DNA of 5,987 nt, from positions 1-5,987 of the forward strand of contig JAATVJ010000377.1 in the NCBI GenBank assembly GCA_014523515.1, given 5' to 3'. Position 1 is the stretch's first letter. Each line of letters opens with the position of its first letter. The translations under genes and the position numbers were made by a program. The notes under the pieces are model-generated. The model ran no database searches and had not been told where the DNA came from. It worked only from the letters and a program-made list of their open reading frames with translations. Source of the stretch: Nitrososphaerales archaeon TH1177 (GTDB lineage Archaea; Thermoproteota; Nitrososphaeria; Nitrososphaerales; Nitrososphaeraceae). This document shows, piece by piece, positions 1 through 4,406 of this stretch.

Positions 1-9
1 AATTCAAAA

Positions 10-294
10 TTAGCCTATTAGTTTCATCGTATATTTTTTGTATTGTTGCATCTGTTCTTCTGTTATCTTAAACCAGACAGTATCACAATCAAATAAAATC
101 GGTCTATCTAATTTCTACGAATATGATATCTTTCTTTATCTGCAGTTTCTTTTGATATTACTATGCATTCTCCTAAAATTTCTTGAACTTCCAAAATAAA
201 TATCATCGCCTAAGGCTCTTGCTTCTTTTTTGACAATCTTCAGAATTGGAGTCAATGGTATTAAAATTGTTAGATATGTACTGATTAGACTATT
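10..294 (-). pseudogene. Frameshifted remnant of an unrecognised protein
   Basis: Three overlapping minus-strand segments join into one protein-like reading if two single-base indels are corrected. Segment 1 (about 294-193) ends KIVKKEARALGDDIYF. Segment 2 (about 192-111) reads EVQEILGECIVISKETADK then ERYHIRRN before a TAG at 108-110. Segment 3 (about 114-13) reads KLDRPILFDCDTVWFKITEE then QMQQYKKYTMKLIG, with TAA at 10-12. Removing one G of the GG pair near 192 fuses segments 1 and 2 as IYF-EVQ. Adding one A near 112 fuses segments 2 and 3 as RR-KLDRP. The composition (Cys, Trp, Asp and Gly among charged residues) is unlike chance AT-rich translation. No ATG opens segment 1, and stops lie at 295-300. 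I do not recognise the family. Sequencing indels would look the same, so decay is inferred. Confidence 0.55.
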
Positions 295-298
295 CTAT

Positions 299-308
299 TA
301 TATATAAA
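299..308 (-). promoter_or_regulatory. TATA-like box upstream of the 10-294 remnant
   Basis: Read on the minus strand this is TTTATATATA, just upstream of the open part of the remnant. It resembles an archaeal TATA box and could be the relict promoter, although no ATG follows at the expected distance. Confidence 0.3.
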
Positions 309-331
309 AAATCATATTTTAAAAAGCCATA

Positions 332-372
332 GCCTACTAGATACAGGGATATGGTGAAGAGAAATAGTAGGC
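332..372. repeat. 8-bp inverted repeat (stem-loop)
   Basis: GCCTACTA at 332-339 is exactly complementary to TAGTAGGC at 365-372, with a 25-nt loop. It is half G+C in AT-rich surroundings. It lies about 100 nt past the stop of the 471-626 minus-strand gene and upstream of the 10-294 remnant. It could be an mRNA 3' hairpin or chance; no RNA family is recognised. Confidence 0.4.
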
Positions 373-470
373 GATGACAAGAGATTTATGCCTTATTTCC
401 TTATAATGTAGTATAAATTTTTTGTAAGAGAAAATATTTATTATTTGATTAACATTGCTAATTAACAAAA

Positions 471-626
471 TTATCTACTAACTATTTTTTTAATTGCCAA
501 AAACTTATTTGTGAGAAATGTATATTCTATTTCAATCACTGAATAACTACTACTGCCATAATTCTCTGTATAATAATGTCCATTTTTTGAAAGGTATCTA
601 ACGCCATTGTATGCCTTTGTGTTCAT
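471..626 (-). CDS. Small Tyr-rich protein of unknown function (51 aa)
   Basis: A complete minus-strand ORF runs from ATG at 624-626 to TAA at 471-473. The protein begins MNTKAYNGVRYLSKNGHYY and ends FLTNKFLAIKKIVSR. Seven of its 51 residues are Tyr (6, 11, 18, 19, 23, 28, 35), with a GSSSYS patch in the middle. There is no signal peptide or membrane segment, so it is probably a small cytoplasmic protein. The residue mix (Gly, His, Asn, Thr, Val spread evenly) looks coding rather than random. No Shine-Dalgarno motif precedes the ATG; TATAATAAT-like sequence lies 10-20 bp upstream, which would fit a leaderless transcript but is closer than ideal. An arm of the 537-695 inverted repeat falls inside the coding region. 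I do not recognise the family. Confidence 0.6.
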   Translation of the reverse strand: MNTKAYNGVRYLSKNGHYYTENYGSSSYSVIEIEYTFLTNKFLAIKKIVSR

Positions 627-695
627 TAACCAATATTATTATAGAGAATAATAACAATATAGCTCCTCCTCTATCATACAAATAGTTATTCAGTG
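537..695. repeat. Nested inverted repeats (13-bp outer arms)
   Basis: CACTGAATAACTA at 537-549 is the exact reverse complement of TAGTTATTCAGTG at 683-695. Inside it, ATTCTCTGTATAATAAT at 561-577 pairs with ATTATTATAGAGAAT at 635-649 except for a two-base bulge. The centre also carries weakly complementary GAAAGGTAT and ATGCCTTTG. The 159-bp unit could fold into a long imperfect hairpin and overlaps the start and promoter region of the 471-626 gene. No target-site duplication is visible at the edges, so calling it a MITE is not justified by what can be seen. Confidence 0.5.
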
Positions 696-827
696 GTTTG
701 GGAATGGAAAAATTCCACAACCTAGTTCAGATAATCGAAATGGTAATAATATTAGTAGCAGCAGTAATTTGTTAACCTCTTCTACTGCCATCTTATCAAT
801 AGTACTATCATTTCTTTCTTTTTCCAT
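690..827 (-). CDS. Doubtful small ORF (45 aa)
   Basis: A minus-strand ORF runs from ATG at 825-827 to TGA at 690-692. It begins MEKERNDSTIDKMAVEEVNK, continues with a Leu/Ile-rich stretch of about ten residues, and ends CGIFPFPNH. The amino-terminal half looks helical and coding-like; the carboxyl half does not. A competing plus-strand frame over the same bases (652-843, no ATG) reads as a Ser/Asn-rich tail, GNNISSSSNLLTSSTAILS, ending at TAA 841-843, and could be the 3' end of a lost gene. The stop lies in the right arm of the 537-695 inverted repeat. AT-rich sequence with TTTATATT lies about 40 bp upstream. Which strand, if either, is coding cannot be settled here. Confidence 0.28.
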   Translation of the reverse strand: MEKERNDSTIDKMAVEEVNKLLLLLILLPFRLSELGCGIFPFPNH

Positions 828-1128
828 TCCCTACTTAAATTAATTTAATTTTTTTTTAGAATATAAAATTATTATTATTATTATGAAATAACACTCTAGA
901 GAATATTCAGTTAATTGAGTTGTATATTTTTTGAAAGATGACGAAGTTGAATTTAGAATATAGGATAATAGTAAAAATTCAAGTAAATGAATTTATCCAA
1001 ATTAAGTAGGTTAAGATATACATTGGAAATATATTATTCTTGTAATAAAATAAATTAATAGCCATCATGTTTAATTTGTTTGCTTCTATAGATGTGATAT
1101 TGTTCCTATTGTATTGGAGGATAACCAA
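828..1128. other. AT-rich stretch without a convincing gene
   Basis: Nothing well supported is seen. There is a (TTA) microsatellite near 868-885, and two short ATG-initiated plus-strand ORFs: 938-1009 (23 codons, starting MTKLNLEYRIIVK) and 1067-1144 (25 codons, hydrophobic, starting MFNLFASIDVILFLLYW). Both are too short and too AT-biased to call. Confidence 0.5.
1116..1120 (+). promoter_or_regulatory. GGAGG, possible ribosome binding site
   Basis: GGAGG lies 8 nt before an in-frame GTG at 1129, which would extend the zinc-finger protein by 16 residues (next codons LLPINNLFHIDHRIS). This is the only strong Shine-Dalgarno match noticed in the window. It may be functional, or a chance match if the gene starts at the ATG at 1177. 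Confidence 0.35.
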
Positions 1129-1176
1129 GTGCTACTACCAATAAATAATTTGTTTCATATTGATCATAGGATAAGT

Positions 1177-1278
1177 ATGTCTAAAGACAATAGTAATGAA
1201 AAGAAATACAATTGTCAATGTGGAGAGGCTTTTAATTCAGTAGAAGAACTAAATGAACACAATCACAAAGCACATTAA
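1177..1278 (+). CDS. Single C2H2 zinc-finger mini-protein (33 aa)
   Basis: A short ORF runs from ATG at 1177 to TAA at 1276-1278. After a ten-residue charged leader, nearly the whole protein is one C2H2-type finger: Y11-N-C13-Q-C15, then the hydrophobic positions F19 and L25, then H28, H30 and H33. The spacing is C-x1-C-x12-H-x4-H (or H-x1-H), with one residue fewer between the cysteines than the classical C-x2-C; the F-x5-L core is standard. It probably binds one zinc ion. DNA, RNA or protein binding is not determined by the sequence. Single-finger proteins of this size are common in archaea. The ATG start is chosen because the product then begins with the polar leader usual for such proteins and AT-rich, TATA-like sequence (1141-1150) lies about 30 bp upstream; a GTG start at 1129 with GGAGG is the alternative. 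Confidence 0.7.
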   Translation: MSKDNSNEKKYNCQCGEAFNSVEELNEHNHKAH

Positions 1279-1325
1279 TTAATTAAAATTTCCCTAATCA
1301 TATTTTTTGGAATCTAAAATAATTG

Positions 1326-1334
1326 TTTTTTTTT
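1326..1334 (+). terminator. T-run, candidate archaeal terminator
   Basis: Nine consecutive T residues lie 47 bp after the zinc-finger stop codon. Archaeal RNA polymerase terminates at T-runs without a hairpin, so this may end the zinc-finger transcript before the next gene. Confidence 0.4.
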
Positions 1335-1402
1335 GAGAAGATCTATATTTTGTTTGTTTATATAGAAATCAATAAAAAAGTAACGAATTAACTTGATCTA
1401 AT

Positions 1403-1726
1403 ATGGTATTGGAAATATTCTTAATGTGGAATTGTATCGAAGCAAAAGATTGTGCTGAAGTTGGAGACCTATCTAATATTGCTGCTACTTATATAGGCAT
1501 TGTCATAGGAACACTACTTGGTCTGGTAATTAGTTGGGTAATATACGATAGACAAAAGAAAACTTCTGATAAACAAGATAAAACGTTAATAAGCATTAAA
1601 AAATTAGAAGAAAGACATAAAAATATTTTAGAAACGGTAGAAAAATTTGAGCAGAATCATGACAAAATATTAAAGAATATTCTCACATTAGAGAAGAAAA
1701 TAGATTCATTATTAGAAAATAAATAA
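1403..1726 (+). CDS. Membrane-anchored coiled-coil protein (107 aa)
   Basis: An intact ORF with three parts. Residues 1-26 are a short amino-terminal segment with two cysteines (C11, C17). Residues 28-48 are a single membrane helix (IGIVIGTLLGLVISWVIY). Residues 50-107 are a highly charged helix with strict heptads: L68, I75, F82, I89, L96 and L103 at one core position, and I65, H72, V79, H86, I93 and I100 at the other. Basic residues directly after the helix (DRQKK) predict the coiled coil in the cytoplasm and the cysteine end outside. It is probably an oligomeric membrane anchor or scaffold; no enzymatic motif is present and I do not recognise a named family. M8 (1424) is an alternative start. 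TTTATATA at about 1357-1364 may be the TATA box. A T-rich stretch near 1782-1788 may end the transcript. Confidence 0.75.
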   Translation: MVLEIFLMWNCIEAKDCAEVGDLSNIAATYIGIVIGTLLGLVISWVIYDRQKKTSDKQDKTLISIKKLEERHKNILETVEKFEQNHDKILKNILTLEKKIDSLLENK

Positions 1727-1794
1727 TTTAATTTAGAAACTCTGTTCTTTCCACAATTTATGATACTCAATATTATCTAGACCTTTTTATTAAA

Positions 1795-1872
1795 TTAGGC
1801 AAAATAATTGGAGAAAATACAAGAATTATAGAATACTTTGATTACATCACCTTCATTTGCTTCTTCTATTGC
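1795..1872 (-). pseudogene. Post-stop remnant of a beta-helix domain
   Basis: Directly after the TAG that ends the 1873-2142 gene, the same frame continues AIEEANEGDVIKV, then diverges to FYNSCIFSNYFA and a TAA at 1795-1797. Joined across the stop, DFDTIQ-x-AIEEANEGDVIKV matches the first-coil signature of right-handed parallel beta-helix (pectin-lyase-like) proteins, which typically reads TIQ-(E/A)-AI-x-x-A-x-x-G-D-x-I-x-V and then continues into a P-G-x-Y turn. The turn and all later coils are missing. The simplest reading is a GAG-to-TAG or CAG-to-TAG nonsense change plus a deletion or divergence after the IKV. Confidence 0.6.
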
Positions 1873-2142
1873 CTATTGTATTGTGTCAAAATCAATTGGA
1901 ACAATTATATCAGCCGGTGGATCTTTTGGAGTATAATACTTCTTATCATATCCATATTCTGGTGGGTATTCAGAATTGTAATTATTATCATCATATCCAT
2001 ATTCTGATTCTGCAGTTTGTGCTTGTACTTCTTCAATAATAAATGATGAAGATAAAGACAAAGCAAATGTTCCAGTAACTAATACAACTAATAAAAATAT
2101 TGCATTAGTTTTTGTTGTTGTTGTTGCTATCACTTTAGTCAA
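1873..2142 (-). CDS. Truncated secreted Tyr/Asn-rich protein (89 aa)
   Basis: An ORF on the minus strand begins at TTG (2140-2142); an in-frame TAA two codons upstream rules out an earlier start, and GTG at 2131-2133 is the only near alternative. Residues 1-12 are Thr/Lys-rich, 13-34 form a hydrophobic core, and VQA at 39-41 is a plausible signal-peptidase site, so the mature protein would be exported. Residues 47-76 are two copies of a 15-residue Tyr- and Pro-rich unit opening EYGYD and closing in PP. The final DIIVPIDFDTIQ is the entry into a beta-helix domain whose continuation lies beyond the TAG at 1873-1875. The intact ancestor was probably a cell-surface or extracellular beta-helix protein. 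A TATAATA box sits 26 bp upstream of the TTG. Whether the truncated product has a role is unknown. Confidence 0.65.
   Translation of the reverse strand: MTKVIATTTTKTNAIFLLVVLVTGTFALSLSSSFIIEEVQAQTAESEYGYDDNNYNSEYPPEYGYDKKYYTPKDPPADIIVPIDFDTIQ
1945..2006 (-). repeat. 17-bp direct repeat, 45 bp apart, in coding sequence
   Basis: ATCATATCCATATTCTG occurs at 1945-1961 and 1990-2006. The 45-bp period equals 15 codons and encodes the duplicated unit EYGYD...PP of the secreted protein: EYGYDDNNYNSEYPP then EYGYDKKYYTPKDPP. Confidence 0.8.
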
Positions 2143-2160
2143 TATTTAAAAATACTAAAT

Positions 2161-2168
2161 CTATTATA
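2161..2168 (-). promoter_or_regulatory. TATA box of the secreted-protein gene
   Basis: Read on the minus strand the box is TATAATAG, starting 26 bp before the TTG start codon. This is the spacing expected for a leaderless archaeal transcript and supports the TTG start. Confidence 0.5.
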
Positions 2169-2413
2169 TCTGAAATACGAATGATGGGTAAAGATTTTTT
2201 AAAGTGGAATTTTAAATAGTTGATTTTTTAAAAATAACTATAAAAAGATAATTAAATAACTTTCTTGTTATTAATGAGTATATAATCATTTTCTAATATA
2301 TCCATCGTATAGTCAAATTTTGATATTCATGTAGGATGTTAAGAAATTCTTAAAAGTATTCCCAATATATGAGATCGAAATATTCATAACGACTTAAACA
2401 ATTATTACATTAA
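2169..2413. other. AT-rich intergenic stretch
   Basis: No gene is seen. It holds a near-perfect 26-bp AT palindrome (2216-2241) and a few short frames (for example GKDFLKWNFK ending at about 2217) too short to call. Confidence 0.5.
2216..2241. repeat. 26-bp AT-rich palindrome
   Basis: ATAGTT at 2216-2221 is mirrored by AACTAT at 2236-2241, and the T-run and A-run between them complete a hairpin with one bulged base. It lies about 75 bp upstream of the secreted-protein start. Function unknown; AT-rich palindromes arise easily in such DNA. Confidence 0.4.
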
Positions 2414-2578
2414 GGAAGTATTGCTTATCAGAATGATTCAAAAGAATATCAAAATATTGTTAGCCGTTTTTCAAAAAGTCTTGTAGAATTGTATGGTTTA
2501 ATTCAAGATATGAAGAGATATAGTAACAATAACAATAATAACAATAACAATAATAACAATAACAGTAATAATAAGTAG
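2414..2578 (+). pseudogene. Carboxyl-terminal coding remnant with Asn tail
   Basis: The plus frame from just after a TAA (2411-2413) to TAG (2576-2578) reads coding-like: NDSKEYQNIVSRFSKSLVE then LYGLIQDMKRY, followed by a run of twelve Asn, then S, N, N, K. There is no ATG in the first 30 codons, and no upstream frame clearly continues it. It looks like the 3' end of a gene whose body is gone; poly-Asn tails and linkers are frequent in AT-rich archaea. The predicted helix (YQNIVSRFSKSLVELYGLI) does not identify a family. Chance open frame is the alternative. Confidence 0.4.
2525..2572 (+). repeat. AAC/AAT microsatellite, 15-bp period
   Basis: Three copies of a 15-bp unit (AACAATAACAATAAT), the last with small changes. 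In the remnant's frame every codon is Asn except one Ser, so it may be a slippage-prone coding repeat. Confidence 0.85.
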
Positions 2579-2592
2579 ATAGATAGGTGGTG

Positions 2593-2666
2593 CCATACAG
2601 TGGCTACGATATATTAACACTCACCTACCATACAGTGGCTACGATATATTAACACTCACCTACCAT
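2593..2666. repeat. Perfect tandem duplication of a 35-bp unit
   Basis: Copy 1 is 2593-2627 and copy 2 is 2628-2662, identical in all 35 positions, with four more matching bases (CCAT) at 2663-2666. Each unit starts CCATACAGTGGCTACGATAT and ends with ATTAACACTCACCTA. It holds a small CCA/TGG inverted repeat and a TATA-like ATATATTAA. TAGGTG at 2584-2589 just upstream is complementary to the CACCTA that closes each copy. It is richer in G+C than its surroundings. There are no spacers, so it is not a CRISPR. 35 bp is not a multiple of three, so it is unlikely to be coding. Confidence 0.85.
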
Positions 2667-2856
2667 CCATGCACAAGAACAACAACAACAATCACCACAA
2701 CTAGCGGAGACCCCAGTTATCTATCTGATTGTGTTTTTATTTCTGATATATACAGAGGTTTGTAGACATTTATAGTAGCATGTAATAGTAAAAGCAGGTA
2801 AAATAAAAGATTATTGATTTTAAAGATAAAAAAATAAGTAATAATAATAAACGAAT
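2667..2856. other. Intergenic stretch with a short Gln-rich frame
   Basis: No gene is supported. One plus frame (2653-2775) reads HAQEQQQQSPQLAETP and then hydrophobic residues. HAQ-E-Q-rich sequence is what follows a signal peptide in many secreted archaeal proteins, so this may be a scrap of one, but no start or signal peptide is attached. T-rich minus-strand sequence at about 2826-2836 may terminate the receiver gene. Confidence 0.3.
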
Positions 2857-3246
2857 TTAAGGTATCAAAGAGTAAACATGTTTTATAAAAATATCCTTTT
2901 GGACTTTTTTGCAAACATAACATTCTTCCCCAAATTCTGGATGAATCTCTGCTAAGACTTTATAATTTATTATTGATGAAGTCATAAAACATATTTTAAA
3001 TTCTTTTTTTGATGGTGTACCTTCTGTTTTTTTTGATAGGTCATATAACTTGTGATAAAGATCAAAACCATCCATTAAAGACATTCTAAAACCAATAAGG
3101 ACAAGATCATGATCTTCAGGTTTAAAGGTTTGTTCTGCTAATTCTGGGTCATTTATTAAAGTTAAATTGAAGCCTTCATCTTCCAACCATTTCTTATATT
3201 TTAAAGAGGTATCAACATCATCATCAACTATTAAGATATTTTTCAT
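2857..3246 (-). CDS. Stand-alone receiver-domain protein lacking the phosphoacceptor Asp
   Basis: A response-regulator receiver fold (CheY-like) fills the whole 129-residue protein; there is no output domain. Visible hallmarks are the beta-1 strand ILIV followed by the acidic pocket D8-D9-D10, the beta-3 strand LVLI-G52-FRM followed by MDGFDLY, the beta-4 strand ICFMT89 with the switch Thr/Ser, and lysines K113-K114 at beta-5. The phosphorylated Asp should be at position 52, but the codon is GGT (Gly), one base from GAT; the usual Pro after the lysine is Val. It therefore probably cannot be phosphorylated in the standard way. The start at 3246 (MKNILIV) is preferred over an ATG at 3282, whose extra residues (FFTSTYYYIIL) are translated AT-rich promoter-like DNA. 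A probable sensor-protein remnant lies upstream on the same strand. Confidence 0.8.
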   Translation of the reverse strand: MKNILIVDDDVDTSLKYKKWLEDEGFNLTLINDPELAEQTFKPEDHDLVLIGFRMSLMDGFDLYHKLYDLSKKTEGTPSKKEFKICFMTSSIINYKVLAEIHPEFGEECYVCKKVQKDIFIKHVYSLIP

Positions 3247-3350
3247 TAATATAATATAATAATATGTAGAAGTAAAAAACAATATCCTATAGATAGAGAA
3301 CTAAAGTCCTATTCTTGACTTTGTTATTTGTTTGTTTATTAATCTTATTC

Positions 3351-3607
3351 TTATCCTGCTTCAGTTGAATTATAACTAACTATCTGCTTACCAGATTGTA
3401 CTAAGTATTGTAAATCTGTGTCTTTAGCTAATGGTTAAATCCTTCTTCTGTGGTAGTATCTATTAAGATTCTTTATGAATTATTTCCTTTTTTTAGAAGA
3501 ATAATTACCTTTATCTACTGCTGTTATTATTGTTCTAAAGAAATATTTCTTCCATATACCTAGGAAGAAGAAAACAAATTAAAAGGTTCGGTATGGTTTT
3601 GTTCTAA
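3351..3607 (-). pseudogene. Decayed sensor protein with HAMP-like segment
   Basis: Minus-strand segments in shifting frames assemble into one protein-like stretch. In order they are LEQNHTEPFNLFSSS, a TAG (3560-3562), VYGRNISLEQ, then IITAVDKGNYSSKK, EIIHKES, LIDTTTEEGFN, and PLAKDTDLQYLVQSGKQIV ending SYNSTEAG with TAA at 3351-3353. At least four single-base shifts are needed, near 3530, in the seven-base T-run at 3488-3494, near 3466 and near 3433. The pattern A-x-D-K-G-N-Y-S...L-A-K-D-x-D...V resembles the HAMP linker of membrane histidine kinases and chemoreceptors, and VYG-x-N-x-S/T-L is reminiscent of archaeal sensor kinases; this is from memory of the families, not a search. No catalytic kinase domain remains. 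It lies upstream of, and on the same strand as, the defective receiver gene. Confidence 0.45.
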
Positions 3608-3625
3608 TTATTGTAAAAAGATGCT

Positions 3626-3634
3626 TATGTAAAT
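3626..3634 (+). promoter_or_regulatory. TATA-like box before the 3653 ORF
   Basis: TATGTAAAT begins 27 bp before the ATG at 3653, the leaderless spacing seen at other genes here. It is a weak match. Confidence 0.3.
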
Positions 3635-3652
3635 ATTCAAATAAATAAAAGA

Positions 3653-3805
3653 ATGAGAGAAGATGCTTTTAATGAAATTATAAAAAAGATAATAGAAAAT
3701 GAAGGAAACGAAAGTACATTGCACAAATTAAAAACTTTTATTGATGATATTGAAAATGAAAAAAATAGAATCAGAAGAAAATCAATAATTCCTAGAACTA
3801 ACTAA
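3653..3805 (+). CDS. Small charged helical protein (50 aa), unknown function
   Basis: A complete ORF runs from ATG at 3653 to TAA at 3803-3805. The protein begins MREDAFNEIIKKIIENEGNE, continues STLHKLKTFIDDIENEKNRI, and ends in a basic tail RRKSIIPRTN. It is strongly charged, with two predicted amphipathic helices (about 3-16 and 21-42) separated by G18-N-E-S-T, and no membrane segment or metal-binding motif. Its polarity suggests a small cytoplasmic helical-hairpin protein. It is divergent from the sensor remnant and followed by non-coding DNA. No Shine-Dalgarno motif is present; the weak TATA-like box at -27 supports this start. Family not recognised; a chance ORF is possible but the composition argues for a gene. 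Confidence 0.55.
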   Translation: MREDAFNEIIKKIIENEGNESTLHKLKTFIDDIENEKNRIRRKSIIPRTN

Positions 3806-3909
3806 ATAAAAATTAGTAGAACTACAAAATTGTGTCAAAATCAGCAGTTGACTATCCTCCGAGCCCGTTAATCAATTGATTCATATATTTTGTATGAGAA
3901 TATAATTAG
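3806..3909. other. Intergenic stretch with a local GC-rich island
   Basis: CTATCCTCCGAGCCCG at 3852-3867 is far richer in G+C than anything nearby. No tRNA T-loop or other RNA signature surrounds it, and short frames across it end quickly. It may be a remnant of older coding or RNA sequence. Confidence 0.3.
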
Positions 3910-4113
3910 ATAAAGGCCAACAAAGTTAAAAGATACAGTAGAGAAAATTCATCATTATCAAATCAAAGCAATACAGATCTCCTATTAGAATTTCTTAAAT
4001 ATCTAAGATCTGTCTGAACTTCTAATATATATCGGAATGATGTCTTGAAAAACTTGATAAAATTTTCAGAATTCATCGATTGTAATTTTGAACTAATGCA
4101 AAATTCCGTCTAG
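3910..4113 (+). pseudogene. Possible tyrosine-recombinase N-terminal remnant
   Basis: One plus frame between TAG (3907-3909) and TAG (4111-4113) reads coding-like on both sides of an internal TGA (4015-4017). Before it: RENSSLSNQSNTDLLLEFLK then YLRSV. After it: TSNIYRNDVLKNLIKFSEFI then DCNFELMQNSV. The pattern LL-x-E-F-x-x-Y-(L/M)...Y-x-x-x-x-L-K-x-L-I-x-F-(S/A)-x-F resembles the helical core-binding (SAM-like) domain of archaeal Xer/integrase-type recombinases. The catalytic R...HxxR...Y domain is not found downstream. If right, it marks an old integration event. The assignment rests on motif resemblance only, and another helical protein is possible. Confidence 0.4.
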
Positions 4114-4330
4114 GAATATTGACTTTACTATTGACATATTTAAATAATTTTCACTAACTAATAATCTCTATGTTTTGATAAGATTTCATCTTCTACTTAA
4201 GTCAATTAATTTCAAAAGTTTGATTATTAATTTAGAGATACATTTTCAATAAGTTCATTTTTTCTTAGATTTTATTGTAAATAAAATATTTGAATAAAAT
4301 ATTTTTGATATTAATTCATTTATCTTTCAG
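4114..4330. other. AT-rich stretch, nothing identified
   Basis: No gene is seen on either strand. The only structure noted is AATAAAATATTT repeated at 4280-4291 and 4293-4304 (13-bp period). Confidence 0.5.
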
Positions 4331-4406
4331 TTATATTTGTAATTCTATATGAAATCGCATACCATATTCATCTTCTAATAGTAGTAAAATGAGTAAAGGA
4401 TTTTTT
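4331..4406 (-). pseudogene. Possible winged-helix remnant (24 codons)
   Basis: The minus frame between two TAA codons reads KNPLLILLLLEDEYGMRFHI and ELQI. The phrase P-x-L-I-L-L-L-L-E-D-E-Y-G-M-R-F-x-x-L-Q resembles the first helix and turn of winged-helix regulators that detect a partner helix with R-F-(T/S)-E-L-Q. No ATG, recognition helix or wing is found downstream. It may be a scrap of a regulator gene or chance. Confidence 0.25.

Noticed and set aside
365..400. C/D box small RNA near GCGATGACA
   Set aside because: The C-box match has a mismatch and no CTGA D box follows at the right distance.
537..695. MITE or insertion sequence
   Set aside because: The terminal inverted repeats are clear but no target-site duplication or transposase is seen, and a plausible gene overlaps one arm.
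1857..2039. Plus-strand 60-codon open frame
   Set aside because: It is antisense to the secreted Tyr-rich gene; its repetitive Tyr/His/Leu composition is the complement of the EYGYD repeat codons.
1795..2142. Amber recoding (pyrrolysine) in the secreted protein
   Set aside because: There is no sign of a recoding signal, the frame ends 25 codons later after losing family similarity, and neighbouring genes also show decay; a nonsense mutation is simpler.
2593..2666. 35-bp repeats as a CRISPR array
   Set aside because: The two copies are directly adjacent with no spacer, there are only two, and no cas gene is in the window.
2717..2923. Minus-strand 68-codon open frame
   Set aside because: It overlaps the end of the receiver gene in another frame and then translates AT-rich intergenic DNA into Phe/Leu/Ile; no homology-like features.
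3842..3880. tRNA or other structured RNA around the GC-rich patch
   Set aside because: No T-loop (GTTC-RA), acceptor stem or cloverleaf pairing could be found around CTCCGAGCCCG.
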